From positions 62,001 to 126,000 of the forward strand of contig NZ_JAAGOW010000003.1 in NCBI RefSeq assembly GCF_010499245.1: a DNA stretch of 64,000 bases, given 5' to 3'. The notes beneath the pieces were generated by a model. The model worked only from the letters and a program-made list of their open reading frames with translations. It was not told the origin of the DNA and searched no databases. Origin of the DNA: Variovorax sp. WS11 (GTDB lineage Bacteria > Pseudomonadota > Gammaproteobacteria > Burkholderiales > Burkholderiaceae_C). Made by a program: the position numbers and the translations under genes. Every line of letters begins with the position of its first letter. The stretch's first letter is position 1. Below are positions 44,301-52,949 of this stretch, piece by piece.

Positions 44301-45150
44301 CTACAAGATCACGCCGGATGGCCAGCTCACCGCCACCAACAAGCTGGTGCTGAACCAGCTGCAGTTCGGCGAGGAAGTGCAGGGCGCGCCCAACAGCCTG
44401 CCGGTGCGCCTCGCCGTCGCTCTGCTGGCCGACCGCAACGGCGTGATCGACATCGACTTCCCGATCAGCGGCTCCCTCAACGACCCGCAGTTCAGCATCG
44501 GCCCCTTGATCCTGAAGGCGATCGTCAACCTGATCGCCAAGGCTGCGACCGCGCCTTTCGCGCTGCTGACGGGCGGCCTCGGCGGCGGCAGCGGGGATTC
44601 GAGCACCATCACCTTCGCGCCCGGCAGCGCTGCGCTGTCCACCGAGGCGAAACAGGGCCTGGACAAGGTCGCGAAGGCGCTCACCGACCGGCCCGCGCTG
44701 CGCATGACGGTGGTGGGCACCTCCAGCATTGAGCAGGAGCGTGAGGCCTACCAGCGGCAGCGCGTGCGCGACCTCGCTCAGTCCGAGAAGCGCCGCGCGG
44801 CGGTGCGCAGCAACCAGAATGCGGCCGACGTGACGCCGGTTACCGACGCCGAATACCCCGATCTGCTGGCCGCGGTGTACAAACGCTCCGACCTCAAGAC
44901 CAAACCCCGCAACATGGTCGGCCTGGCCAAGGACGTCCCGGTCAAGGAAATGGAAGACTTGCTGATGGCCAGCATCCCGGTCGACGAGGAGTCGATGCGC
45001 CAGCTGGCCGTCGAGCGCGGCGCCGCCGTGCGCGACTACCTGCTGGCGCAGAAGCTGCCCAGCGAGCGGCTGTTCCTCGGCGCGGTACGCACCAAGGGTG
45101 GAGACGCCAACTGGAAACCCGGCGCGGAGCTGAATCTGGCCACCCGCTGA
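41347..45150 (+). CDS. DUF748 (AsmA-like) envelope protein
   Basis: Very large protein (about 1267 residues) with one N-terminal membrane anchor (AVLALLVLLALWALAWLAVP) and a long periplasmic part. DUF748 repeats related to AsmA/TAM-type lipid-bridge proteins are seen as recurrent beta-rich segments (GRQVTVGKIDFKPWTLELTL, VNGRIDFSDLFVKPNYSADL). Near the C-terminus ITFAPGSAALSTEAKQGLDK resembles the start of an OmpA-like module. Low-complexity Ala/Pro linkers separate the parts. A role in outer-membrane assembly or lipid transport is inferred from the family. ATG at 41347; followed by a hairpin terminator and the DUF349 gene. Confidence 0.85.
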   Translation: MNAASLKQNKWVRRAVLALLVLLALWALAWLAVPPIAKSQIQKIASEKLGRQVTVGKIDFKPWTLELTLDDLRIATADGSRPQLSVGRIYADAELQSIVRLAPVIDAISVDAPAILLTHQADGKYDIDDILAKLASAPETPKSEPPRFAIYNIAITNGSVDFDDQAVKRKHELRNFVLKVPFLSNLPSQRTIKTEPKLAFVLNGSAFDSAAASTPFADDRKTDAQISFKDLDLVHYLGYIPGGLPVALQAGKLDADLKIDFVQTATAGLKITGTVAAHSIQLADSKARDLLRFDSLKVALADVRPLERVLHLSEVALAAPQLVVARDAAGRLNLLPAAPGGGAAEKAPPPDAPPNGEAGAKPAAAAAPGWRVQVDKLALSGGEIGWRDQSIQPAAAVDMKQLQIDASAIAWPMEKPAVFSGSTAVGGAALKFGGEATDKVAKVQAEVEALPLSLAAPYLAQSLEPTLDGKLSGQIDVAWNQPDLKFKAKRVAVDGLALTQAKTALASVGRFELADAEVDMTKHTLSIASFSANSPKVLVERDNEKRWMFERWLKAPPGGSQAAATEAKAAAPKNPKVPAADANTKPWELSIGTVAVDNGALSYSDKAGATPVAFEISALKVNAQKIAPNTATASPLQLSGRIAAGRAEAGRFDYKGTVALKPVAAEGRLEVASVPAHAFKAYYADALNIDIRRAFASYRGTVKYSATPAGMSVKLAGDTALEDFRANSATLTQSPGQANRSNQLLSWKTLNLRGLQVNLVPQAPLAVDVRETTLTDFFARVIIDPTGRLNLQDLTKKPGEPAPAPAGEASTRRSLGGTTTTTTAKKQAAPSGGAPVSAEAMVGGAPPPAAAAPAATAKAPATESGGPAPVINFGPMNLVNGRIDFSDLFVKPNYSADLSELTGKLSAFSSKPQGDRPALADLELRGKAQQTAALEITGKLNPLAKPLELDITAKMRELDLPPLSPYSVRYAGHGIERGKLSMEVSYKITPDGQLTATNKLVLNQLQFGEEVQGAPNSLPVRLAVALLADRNGVIDIDFPISGSLNDPQFSIGPLILKAIVNLIAKAATAPFALLTGGLGGGSGDSSTITFAPGSAALSTEAKQGLDKVAKALTDRPALRMTVVGTSSIEQEREAYQRQRVRDLAQSEKRRAAVRSNQNAADVTPVTDAEYPDLLAAVYKRSDLKTKPRNMVGLAKDVPVKEMEDLLMASIPVDEESMRQLAVERGAAVRDYLLAQKLPSERLFLGAVRTKGGDANWKPGAELNLATR

Positions 45151-45185
45151 CCCCACGCGCCGCAACTCGGCGAAAATGGCGAAGT

Positions 45186-45216
45186 GCGCCGGCAAAATGC
45201 CGGCGCCTTCGCTTTT
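45186..45216 (+). terminator. rho-independent terminator after DUF748 gene
   Basis: GCGCCGGCA - AAA - TGCCGGCGC, a 9-bp GC-rich stem, followed by CTTCGCTTTT. It lies 36 bp after the DUF748 stop and before the DUF349 start, separating the two transcription units. Confidence 0.75.
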
Positions 45217-45244
45217 CCTCCACAGATCAGGTTTTATTCGCGCA

Positions 45245-48046
45245 GTGACTTCAACTTCGACCAAGCCCCACGACCTCCAGTCCCTCGACACGATGACGGG
45301 CGGCGCCTTCACTGCACCGACCTCGGGGGAGCGTGCCCAGCGCATCCGCGATTGGCTGGCGGGCAATCCGGCGCCCGAGCAAATGCAGGAGGTGTTCAAG
45401 GAACTGAGCGGCCGCGACAAGGGCGCCGCACGCCTCCTGCGCGAGAAGCTCGACGAGCTCAAGCGCGCCCGCGGCCAGGAGGCCATCGCTGCCGAATGGG
45501 CCCAGAAGGCCGAGGCGCTGCTGGCCCAGCCCAAGCTCAACATTGCCGATGCCCTGGCCTGGCAGCGTGATGCAGCCAAGGCCGGCGCCCCCTTGTCGCG
45601 CGAGCCGCTGGCGAGCTTCAAGGCGCGCCTGGCCGAGCGAGTGAAGGGCATCGAGGATCTGCAGCACCGCGCCCAGGTGCACCGCGAAGCGGCCGTGCTG
45701 CTGGCGCAGCGCTTCGAGGTGCTGTCGACCAAAGGCTGGCGCGACGCCCAGGCCGCTGAAGAAGCGCTGCGCGCCGACGTGACGCACTGGCAGCAGCAGG
45801 CCGCCGAGATCGCGGCCGACGGCAACTGGACCAGCCTGGACGCCAAGTTCGCGCCGCAGCTGGAGTCGTCCAAGGCGCAACTGCTGGTCGTGTCCGATGC
45901 CTTCCACCAGGCGCTGGGCCAGACCGTGGCTGCCGCCGAGGATGCGGCGGCGCCCCTGCCGCCCGTGCCGGTGTGGGCCGACGAATTGCGCGTGGCCCGC
46001 GGCGGCGCACCCGAAGCGGCGCCTCCCGCCGCGCAGAAGCCACCGGCGCCGAAGGTCGATCCCGAGAAGCGGGCTGCAGCTCAGGCCGCCGTGGAGGCCG
46101 CACTCGCCAAGCTCGAGCAGGAAACCGCCGAGGGCCATGGCAAGGCCAGCGCCGGCGCCGCCGCAGCGTTGCGCGCGGTGCTCAAGGAGCACGGCAAGAT
46201 GGTCGATGCCCCGCTCGAAGCCCGCGTGCATGCGGCCCTGGTCGCTGCCGGCGAGCTCGAAGGCTGGCAGCGCTGGAGCGCCGACAAGGTGCGCGAGGAC
46301 CTGGTGGCCAAGGCCGAAAGCCTGCTCAAGCGTCCCGAGGGCCAGGCCCTGGGCGGCCGCAAGATGCAGGAGACGCTGCGCAGCCTGCGCGAGCAATGGA
46401 AGCAGGCCGACCAGGGTGGCGTGCCCAATCACGCGCTGTGGAAGCGCTTCGACGAGGCCTGCAACGAGGCTCACAAGGTGGTCGAGGCCTGGCTCGACAA
46501 GGTGCGTGCCGATGCGGCAGAGCACCGCGCCCAGCGCCTGGCGCTGATCGAGGAGGTGAAGGCCTGGGCCGAGGCGCAGGCCGGCAACACCGACCTCAAG
46601 GCCTACAACCGCGCGCTGCACCAGTTCGCCGATCGCTGGCGCGACGCCGGCCATGTGGGCGAAAAAGTGTTCGCCGAACTGCAGCCCCAATGGAACGCGG
46701 CCTTCGGCACAGCGCGCGCGCCCTTCGAGCTGGAGCAGAAGGCCAGCATCGAGCGCCGTCAGGCCATGATCGCCGAGGCCACGGAGCTCGGCGCCGCGCC
46801 GATGCTGCGCATCGATGCCGTCAAAGCCCTGCAGCAGCGATGGCAGGCCGAGGCGCAGACGGTGCCGCTGGACCGCCGCCAGGAACAAAAACTGTGGGAC
46901 ACCTTCCGCGCCCCGATCGACGAGGCCTTCAACCGGAAGACCGCCGATCGCGAGAAGGCGGCCGCCGCCATGAGCGAGCACGACCGCTACGTGCTCGACG
47001 CCTCGAAGGCGCTCGAAGCCGCGAATGCCACGGGGGATGCGCAGAAGATTCGCGCCGCAGTGGCTCGGCTCGAAGGCGCCCTGCGCGGCGAGGCGCCACC
47101 GCCCGCACCGCCCGCACCGAAGACTGCAGCGGCCGACGGGCCTTCTGTTGGAGCGACCGAGGTCGTGGCGCCCGGTCAGGCGGCCGCCGAGTTCGGCGAG
47201 AGCGCCGAGCAGGCGCCCGCGTCGGGCGATGCCGAGGCTTCGCCTCCGTCGGCCGCCGCCGAAGCCGCGGCGCCAACGCCCGACCTGGTGGCGCCTGCCG
47301 ATGGCGCCGATGCCTCGGCCCGCACCGACGCCGCCGAGGCTGAGGCCCCACCGGCGCCCGCAGCGCCGCCCAAGCCGGCACCCAAGCCCGTGATCGCGGT
47401 GCGCGGCGATGACCGGCCCGGCAACAAGAAGGCCGAAGCAGCGCCCATGGGGCGCGGCAACAGCCGCTTCGGCGGCGATCGCCGCGACAGCCGTAGTGGC
47501 CCGCCCGGCCGCGCCGGCGACCGAGGAGGCCCGGGCGCCGGCCGCTTCGGCGACCGTCCGCCGCGCGAGGAGCGTGGCCCCCGCCTCGGCGACACCGCCT
47601 TCCGCGCCCAGCGCGATGCACTGGAGCGCGCCGAGCAGGCCCTGCGCAAGCTCGCCGCCCAGGCCCACGGCGAGGCGCTGACCCAGGTGCTGGGCGCGTG
47701 GGAGCAGCGCGATGCGTCGAAGCTGCCCAGCGTGCAGGAGCTGGGCCGCGCGGTCACGCCCGCCGTGCGCGGGCAGTGGTCGCAGGCCCTGACCTCCGGC
47801 CCCTCGGCCAAGGCCGACGATGCCGCCGAGGCCCTGCTTCGGCTGGAGATGGCGGCCGAAGTGCCGACGCCGGCCGAGCAGCTCGACGCGCGTCGCGCCC
47901 TGCAGCTGAAGCTGCTGACGCGGCGCGGCGATCCCGCCCCGGCGCAGACCTGGGGCCAGGACGCCGGCACGGTGCTCGCGGCGGCGCACGACTCCGCCTT
48001 GGCGCGCCGGCTTCAGAACGCGCTCAAGGCGCTGCTGCGCAAGTGA
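45245..48046 (+). CDS. DUF349 repeat protein
   Basis: About 933 residues, cytoplasmic, with several DUF349 repeats, helical modules of about 75 residues typified by LREQWKQADQGGVPNHALWKRFDEACN and QRWQAEAQ...LDRRQEQKLWDTFRAP. Function unknown in bacteria. A disordered Ala/Pro/Arg/Gly-rich linker (roughly residues 620-780, with GRGNSRFGGDRRDSRSG) precedes a final helical domain; such Arg/Gly stretches often bind RNA, but that is inference. The GTG at 45245 (VTSTSTKPHDLQSLD) is preferred because the KPHDLQSLD segment looks conserved; ATG at 45293 is the alternative. Ends 13 bp before the convergent mtfA stop. Confidence 0.8.
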   Translation: MTSTSTKPHDLQSLDTMTGGAFTAPTSGERAQRIRDWLAGNPAPEQMQEVFKELSGRDKGAARLLREKLDELKRARGQEAIAAEWAQKAEALLAQPKLNIADALAWQRDAAKAGAPLSREPLASFKARLAERVKGIEDLQHRAQVHREAAVLLAQRFEVLSTKGWRDAQAAEEALRADVTHWQQQAAEIAADGNWTSLDAKFAPQLESSKAQLLVVSDAFHQALGQTVAAAEDAAAPLPPVPVWADELRVARGGAPEAAPPAAQKPPAPKVDPEKRAAAQAAVEAALAKLEQETAEGHGKASAGAAAALRAVLKEHGKMVDAPLEARVHAALVAAGELEGWQRWSADKVREDLVAKAESLLKRPEGQALGGRKMQETLRSLREQWKQADQGGVPNHALWKRFDEACNEAHKVVEAWLDKVRADAAEHRAQRLALIEEVKAWAEAQAGNTDLKAYNRALHQFADRWRDAGHVGEKVFAELQPQWNAAFGTARAPFELEQKASIERRQAMIAEATELGAAPMLRIDAVKALQQRWQAEAQTVPLDRRQEQKLWDTFRAPIDEAFNRKTADREKAAAAMSEHDRYVLDASKALEAANATGDAQKIRAAVARLEGALRGEAPPPAPPAPKTAAADGPSVGATEVVAPGQAAAEFGESAEQAPASGDAEASPPSAAAEAAAPTPDLVAPADGADASARTDAAEAEAPPAPAAPPKPAPKPVIAVRGDDRPGNKKAEAAPMGRGNSRFGGDRRDSRSGPPGRAGDRGGPGAGRFGDRPPREERGPRLGDTAFRAQRDALERAEQALRKLAAQAHGEALTQVLGAWEQRDASKLPSVQELGRAVTPAVRGQWSQALTSGPSAKADDAAEALLRLEMAAEVPTPAEQLDARRALQLKLLTRRGDPAPAQTWGQDAGTVLAAAHDSALARRLQNALKALLRK

Positions 48047-48059
48047 GGGAGGAGGGCGC

Positions 48060-48857
48060 CTAGGCCAGTGAAGCCGGGCGCCTGAAGAACTCGTCGAACA
48101 GCGCGACCAGGCCGGCGAACTCCGACGCCAGCTTCGCGCGGTTCACGAAATAGGCCTCGCAGGCCACGGCGAAGAACTCGCCCGGCGATGTGGCGCCGTA
48201 TGCATCGAGCCACGGCGCCTCGCCGCCGAAGCGCTCGGCGACGATCGTTTTCTCGCGGAAGCCCTCGTAGGCCGGCTGCAGCACCGCGAACCAGGCAATG
48301 CGCGCGGCGCGCGCGCTCGTCGTGCCCGCAAATCCGGCCGGCAGCAGCGGGCAGCCGTCGGCCGCGCCGCTCTTCATGTCGATCTTGTGGGCGAACTCGT
48401 GAATCACGACGTTGTAGCCCGCGTCCTGCGTGACGCTGCCGGCCAGCACGTCCTGCCAGCTCAGCATCACCGGGCCGCGGTCCATCGCCTCGCCGGCCAG
48501 GATCTCGTCGTACTCGTGGACCACGCCGGTCTCGTCGACGGTCTTGCGCCGGGCCACGGCCTCGGAAGGGTGGATCACGATGCCGACGAAATCCTCGTAC
48601 CAGCGCAGGCCGCCCGTCAGGTGCAGCACCGGCAGCACGGCCTGCGCCGCCACGGCGAGCGCGACCTCGTCGGTGATGACGAAGCCGTGGGCGCCGTGGA
48701 ATTCCTTGTCGCGCAGGAACTCCGCCGCGAGGCGGCGCAGGCGCTCGAGGTCGGCACCGGGCCGATCGGCAAGGAAAGGGTAGCGCGCGAGGGTCGCGCG
48801 CCATGCGGGCTCGGGGATCGGGGGCGGAGTGCGCAGGCCGCGCAGCCAACCGAACAT
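48060..48857 (-). CDS. mtfA: MtfA zinc peptidase
   Basis: Zinc-dependent peptidase that in E. coli binds the Mlc repressor and modulates glucose PTS genes. Zinc motif HEFAHKID (HExxH) near residue 150 and the downstream glutamate region PGEFFAVACEAYF. 265 residues, as expected. ATG at 48857 overlaps the lpxH stop (TGATG), so it is translationally coupled to lpxH. Whether Mlc exists in this organism is unknown, so the target is open. Confidence 0.93.
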   Translation of the reverse strand: MFGWLRGLRTPPPIPEPAWRATLARYPFLADRPGADLERLRRLAAEFLRDKEFHGAHGFVITDEVALAVAAQAVLPVLHLTGGLRWYEDFVGIVIHPSEAVARRKTVDETGVVHEYDEILAGEAMDRGPVMLSWQDVLAGSVTQDAGYNVVIHEFAHKIDMKSGAADGCPLLPAGFAGTTSARAARIAWFAVLQPAYEGFREKTIVAERFGGEAPWLDAYGATSPGEFFAVACEAYFVNRAKLASEFAGLVALFDEFFRRPASLA

Positions 48858-49618
48858 CAGCGCAGATCGACGCGTTGCGGGCCTGCGCTCGACAGGCACA
48901 GCAGCTGCGCGCGGGCCGGATGGGCCTTGAGGTCCCAGTCGCTCAGCACGAGGCGCTGGAGGCCGTCGCCGAGCGCATGGACCGCGGGCCGGTGCGTGTG
49001 GCCGTGGACCAGCGTCGTCGCGCCGGCCTGCCGCAGCCAGCTGCGTGCGGCATCGGCATCGACATCGGCCCAGACCATGCCGGGGCTGCGCTTGCGGTCC
49101 TCGCTCTGCGCGCGCATCGATCGGGCCAGGGCGCGCCGTTGCGCCAGCGGGCGGGCGAGGAAGGCGCCCTGCCACGCGGCGGTCCGCACCTCGGCACGGA
49201 AGCGCAGGTACTCGGTGTCCTCGAGGCAGAGAAGATCGCCGTGGCTGAGCAGCCAGCGCCGGTCATGCAGGGCCAGCACGGTCGGGTCGTCGAGCAGCTG
49301 CATGCCGCATTGCGCGGCGAAGGCGGCGCCGAGCAGGAAGTCGCGGTTGCCGTGCATGAAGAACAGCGGCCGGCGCGCAGCGGCCTCGCGCAGCACCTCG
49401 GCGCATTGCGCCTCGAAGCCGGGCTCGGCTGCCGCATCGTCGCCGACCCAGACTTCGAACAGGTCGCCGAGGATGAAGACGGCATCCGCCGGCGTGGTCT
49501 GCAGGTAGCCGCGCCACGCCTCGAAGGTCGCCGGGTCCGAGGACTGCAGGTGGAGGTCGGAGATGAGGTCGACCGTGCGCCACGCCGCGGGAGCCACGAG
49601 CTCGGCGAAAGCCGTCAT
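48857..49618 (-). CDS. lpxH: UDP-2,3-diacylglucosamine hydrolase
   Basis: Lipid A synthesis, cleaves UDP-2,3-diacylglucosamine to lipid X. Calcineurin-like metallophosphoesterase motifs: ISDLHL, ILGDLFEVWVGDD, MHGNRDFLLG, LSHGDLLCLED and VHGHTHRPA, all conserved with metal ligands. 253 residues, standard. It lies 2 bp after the cyclophilin gene and overlaps mtfA. ATG at 49618. Confidence 0.97.
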   Translation of the reverse strand: MTAFAELVAPAAWRTVDLISDLHLQSSDPATFEAWRGYLQTTPADAVFILGDLFEVWVGDDAAAEPGFEAQCAEVLREAAARRPLFFMHGNRDFLLGAAFAAQCGMQLLDDPTVLALHDRRWLLSHGDLLCLEDTEYLRFRAEVRTAAWQGAFLARPLAQRRALARSMRAQSEDRKRSPGMVWADVDADAARSWLRQAGATTLVHGHTHRPAVHALGDGLQRLVLSDWDLKAHPARAQLLCLSSAGPQRVDLR

Positions 49619-49620
49619 CT

Positions 49621-50130
49621 TCAGCCCTTGACGACGGCCTTCTCGATGATCACGTCTTCCAGCGGCACGTCGTCGTGGAAGCCCTTGCGGCCGGTCTTCA
49701 CGGCCTTGATCTTGTCGACCACTTCCTTGCCGTCGATGACCTTGCCGAACACCGCATAGCCCCAGCCCTGCGCCGACGGCGCGGTGTGGTTGAGGAAGCC
49801 GTTGTCGGCCACGTTGATGAAGAACTGGGCGGTGGCCGAGTGGGGCGCGCTGGTGCGGGCCATGGCCACGGTGTAGTTGTCGTTCTTCAGGCCGTTGTTG
49901 GCCTCGTTCTGGATCTCGGCACCCGTCGGCTTTTGCGACATGCCCGGCTCGAAGCCTCCGCCTTGCACCATGAAGCCGGGGATCACGCGGTGGAACACCG
50001 TGTTGTCGTAGTGGCCCTTGGTCACGTAGGCGAGGAAGTTCTCGACCGACTTCGGCGCCTTGTCCTGGTCCAATTCGAGCGTGATGACGCCCTGGTTCTT
50101 GATGTGCAGTTCGACTTGGGGATTGCTCAT
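49621..50130 (-). CDS. ppiB: cytoplasmic cyclophilin-type peptidyl-prolyl isomerase
   Basis: Cis-trans proline isomerase without signal peptide. Catalytic motif YDNTVFHRVIPGFMVQGG with the essential Arg, and SATAQFFINVADNGFLN. 169 residues, typical PpiB. It is 20 bp downstream of the periplasmic cyclophilin gene, and the two share about half of their residues, suggesting an old tandem duplication. ATG at 50130 with AAGGAGCC about 6 bp upstream. Confidence 0.96.
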   Translation of the reverse strand: MSNPQVELHIKNQGVITLELDQDKAPKSVENFLAYVTKGHYDNTVFHRVIPGFMVQGGGFEPGMSQKPTGAEIQNEANNGLKNDNYTVAMARTSAPHSATAQFFINVADNGFLNHTAPSAQGWGYAVFGKVIDGKEVVDKIKAVKTGRKGFHDDVPLEDVIIEKAVVKG

Positions 50131-50150
50131 GACGGCTCCTTGTTGATTGC

Positions 50151-50726
50151 TTACTTCGCCACGGTGGCGGATTGAATGGTGACGCTTTCGAGCGGCACGT
50201 CCTGCATGCCGCCTTTGTTGCCCGTGCGCACGGCGCGGATTTTGTCGACGACCTCGGTGCCGGAGACCACTTTGCCGAACACGGTGTAGCCGTGGCCGTC
50301 GGGATTGGGGGCGTTGAGCATCGCGTTGTCCTTCACGTTGATGAAGAACTGCGAGGTCGCCGAATTGGGATTGGCGGTGCGCGCCATCGCGATCGTGTAC
50401 TTGTCGTTCTTCAGGCCGTTGCTCGCTTCCAGCGGGACCGGCGCGCGCGTGGGCTTCTGCTGCAGCTCGGGCGTGAAGCCGCCGCCCTGGATCATGAAGC
50501 CGTCGATCACGCGGTGGAACACCGTGCCGTCGTAATGCTTGTCGCGCACGTACTGCAGGAAGTTCTCGACCGTCTTGGGCGCCTTGTCGGGCGTGAGCTC
50601 GACCACGATGTCGCCGGCCGAGGTAGCGAGCTTGACGCGCGGCGCGCTCTGTTGCGCCCACGCGGCGCCTGCCAGGCTCAGCGTCGAGACGAGGATGAGT
50701 GCCGTGCGACGGGAAAGAGTGTGCAT
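50151..50726 (-). CDS. ppiA: periplasmic cyclophilin-type peptidyl-prolyl isomerase
   Basis: Exported isomerase: signal peptide RRTALILVSTLSLAGAAWA with cleavage before QQSAP, then the cyclophilin core (YDGTVFHRVIDGFMIQGGG, NSATSQFFINVKDNAMLN). 191 residues. It assists folding of outer-membrane and periplasmic proteins. Lies directly upstream of ppiB on the minus strand and 63 bp after the TPR gene. Confidence 0.96.
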   Translation of the reverse strand: MHTLSRRTALILVSTLSLAGAAWAQQSAPRVKLATSAGDIVVELTPDKAPKTVENFLQYVRDKHYDGTVFHRVIDGFMIQGGGFTPELQQKPTRAPVPLEASNGLKNDKYTIAMARTANPNSATSQFFINVKDNAMLNAPNPDGHGYTVFGKVVSGTEVVDKIRAVRTGNKGGMQDVPLESVTIQSATVAK

Positions 50727-50789
50727 GGTGTGAAGTAGAACGGGCTGAAAGAAAGGCGCCTGGACGACCGCGCGCCCAAAGGCAGCAGG

Positions 50790-51374
50790 CTAGCGGCGCA
50801 CCGGCTTGCGGGCCTCGGCTGGCGCTGCCGGCAGCGTGGCGCTGCCCGGCGCGCTGAACAGCTGGCGGATCAGCGCGAGCTTGGGCGCGATGCTGGTGTT
50901 GCTCGTCTCGAGCTGTTGCGCGCGGCCATAGGACTGACCGGCGAGACGGGCATAGACGTCGCCCAGGTTCTCGTGCGCAGTGGCGTAGCTCGGATTGAGC
51001 TTGATCGCCATCTCCAGCGCCGCGCGCGCCTTGTCGAACTGGCTCTGGGAGGCGTAGAGGGCCGCGAGGTTGTTGTAGGGCTCGGGCAATTCGGGAAAGT
51101 CCTGAGTGAGCTGCGTGAAGGCCGTGACCGCCTCGGCCTGCTTGCCCTGCTCGGTCAGGATCACGCCGCGCAGGAAGCGCATCTGCGGGTCGCGCGGCTT
51201 GCCGGCGATGTAGGCGTCGGCCTTGGTCAGCGCTTCGGCCGCCTTGCCCTGGCGCAGCAGGGTGTTGACATCGAGGTAGTCGTCGGCATGTGCCGCAACG
51301 GCCGCGAAGGCGAGCAACAGAACCGACAGGAAGCGCGGGATGGAGGAGGGGGAGGGGGCAGCGGCGTGCTTCAT
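50790..51374 (-). CDS. exported TPR protein
   Basis: 194-residue protein with a signal peptide (IPRFLSVLLLAFAAVAAHA, cleavage before DDYLD) and about three tetratricopeptide repeats (RDPQMRFLRGVILTEQGKQA, ELPEPYNNLAALYASQSQFD, SYATAHENLGDVYARLAGQS). Probably periplasmic, scaffolding unknown partners. It is common upstream of the two cyclophilins in this group; function not established. The start at 51374 is divergent from cysS with 194 bp between. Confidence 0.85.
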   Translation of the reverse strand: MKHAAAPSPSSIPRFLSVLLLAFAAVAAHADDYLDVNTLLRQGKAAEALTKADAYIAGKPRDPQMRFLRGVILTEQGKQAEAVTAFTQLTQDFPELPEPYNNLAALYASQSQFDKARAALEMAIKLNPSYATAHENLGDVYARLAGQSYGRAQQLETSNTSIAPKLALIRQLFSAPGSATLPAAPAEARKPVRR

Positions 51375-51568
51375 GAGCCTCGAGAGATGGGGAGGAACGC
51401 GGGCCTCGCAAACACCAGGGAAAATAACGGGACCGGCCGTTTATACTGACGCGGGATTGTAGCCGAGGGGCTCCCTTCATCCTCTCGTTGCCATAGCATC
51501 CTCACCCCTGAAAAAATCTCTGTCGCTCGCCCATGTCGCGTGGGCGCATTCGGCATTTCCCCTGTCTC

Positions 51569-52945
51569 ATGAGTCTTCGCATCTACAACACGCTGTCGCG
51601 TGAACTGGAGGATTTTTCTCCTCTGCAACCCGGGCGGGTGCGCATGTACGTGTGCGGAATGACGGTCTACGACTACTGTCACCTCGGGCACGCGCGTTCG
51701 ATGGTTGCCTTCGACGTGGTGCAGCGCTGGCTCAAGACCTCGGGCCTCGAGGTCGAGTACGTGCGCAACATCACCGACATCGACGACAAGATCATCCGGC
51801 GGGCCGTGGAGAACGGCGAGAGCATCCGCGCGCTCACCGACCGCATGATCCAGGCCCTGCACGAGGACGCCGACGCCCTGGGCATCGAGCGGCCCACGCA
51901 CGAGCCGCGGGCCACCGAATATGTGCCGCAGATGCTGGCGATGATCTCCACGCTGGAGCAGAAGGGCCTGGCCTACCGCTCGACCAACGGCGACGTCAAC
52001 TACGCGGTGCGCAAGTTCCCCGGCTACGGCAAGCTCAGCGGCAAGTCGCTGGACGAGCTCCATGCCGGCGAGCGCGTGGCCGTCCTGGACGGCAAGGACG
52101 ACCCGCTCGACCCGGTGCTCTGGAAGAGCTCCAAGCCCACCGAGCCCGAGGAGGTGAAGTGGGCCAGCGAGTTCGGCCCGGGCCGTCCCGGCTGGCACAT
52201 CGAATGCTCGGCCATGGCCTGCCAACTGCTCGGCGAGACCATCGACATCCACGGCGGCGGCATGGACCTTCAGTTCCCGCACCACGAGAACGAGATCGCG
52301 CAAAGCGAGGGCGCCAACGGCAAGCCCCTGGCCCGCACCTGGATGCACAACGGCTTCATCAACATCGACGACGAAAAGATGTCCAAGAGCCTGGGCAACT
52401 TCTTCCTGATCCGCGACGTGCTGAAGGAGTTCGATGCCGAGACCGTGCGCTTCTTCGTCGTGCGCGCGCATTACCGCAGCCCGCTCAACTACAGCGACGT
52501 GCACCTGGACGACGCGCGTGCCTCGCTCAAGCGGCTCTACACGGCCTTGCACCTGGTGGCGCCGGCCGAGGTCGCCATCGACTGGACCGACCCTCATGCC
52601 GCCCGCTTCAAAGCCGCGATGGACGAGGACTTCGGCACTCCCGAGGCAGTGGCCGTGCTCTTCGAGCTGGCCGGAGAAGTGAACCGCACGAAATCGGCCC
52701 ACGCCGCCGGCCTCCTGAAGGCGCTGGGCTCCTGCCTTGGGCTTCTGCAGGCCGACCCCGAGGCCTTCCTGCAGGCCGGCAGCACGCTCGACGATGCCTC
52801 GATCCAGGCCTTGATCGCGCGCCGCGCCGAGGCCAAGGCGGCGAAGAACTTCGCCGAGGCGGATCGCATCCGCGGCGAGCTGCTGGCCCAGGGCATCGTG
52901 CTCAAGGATTCGCCGACCGGCACCACCTGGACCACCGTCAAGTGA
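51569..52945 (+). CDS. cysS: cysteinyl-tRNA synthetase
   Basis: Class I synthetase. HIGH motif CHLGHARS, zinc ligands including the Cys in MYVCGMTVYDY and ECSAMACQ, KMSKS motif DEKMSKSLGNF. 458 residues, standard length. ATG at 51569 (MSLRIYNTL) is chosen because upstream in-frame residues are not conserved. The 194-bp leader shared with the divergent TPR gene includes TTATACT near 51441 but no clear -35. Starts the rightward block cysS-alkA-accA-tilS-lysC. Confidence 0.98.
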   Translation: MSLRIYNTLSRELEDFSPLQPGRVRMYVCGMTVYDYCHLGHARSMVAFDVVQRWLKTSGLEVEYVRNITDIDDKIIRRAVENGESIRALTDRMIQALHEDADALGIERPTHEPRATEYVPQMLAMISTLEQKGLAYRSTNGDVNYAVRKFPGYGKLSGKSLDELHAGERVAVLDGKDDPLDPVLWKSSKPTEPEEVKWASEFGPGRPGWHIECSAMACQLLGETIDIHGGGMDLQFPHHENEIAQSEGANGKPLARTWMHNGFINIDDEKMSKSLGNFFLIRDVLKEFDAETVRFFVVRAHYRSPLNYSDVHLDDARASLKRLYTALHLVAPAEVAIDWTDPHAARFKAAMDEDFGTPEAVAVLFELAGEVNRTKSAHAAGLLKALGSCLGLLQADPEAFLQAGSTLDDASIQALIARRAEAKAAKNFAEADRIRGELLAQGIVLKDSPTGTTWTTVK

Positions 52946-52949
52946 GGGC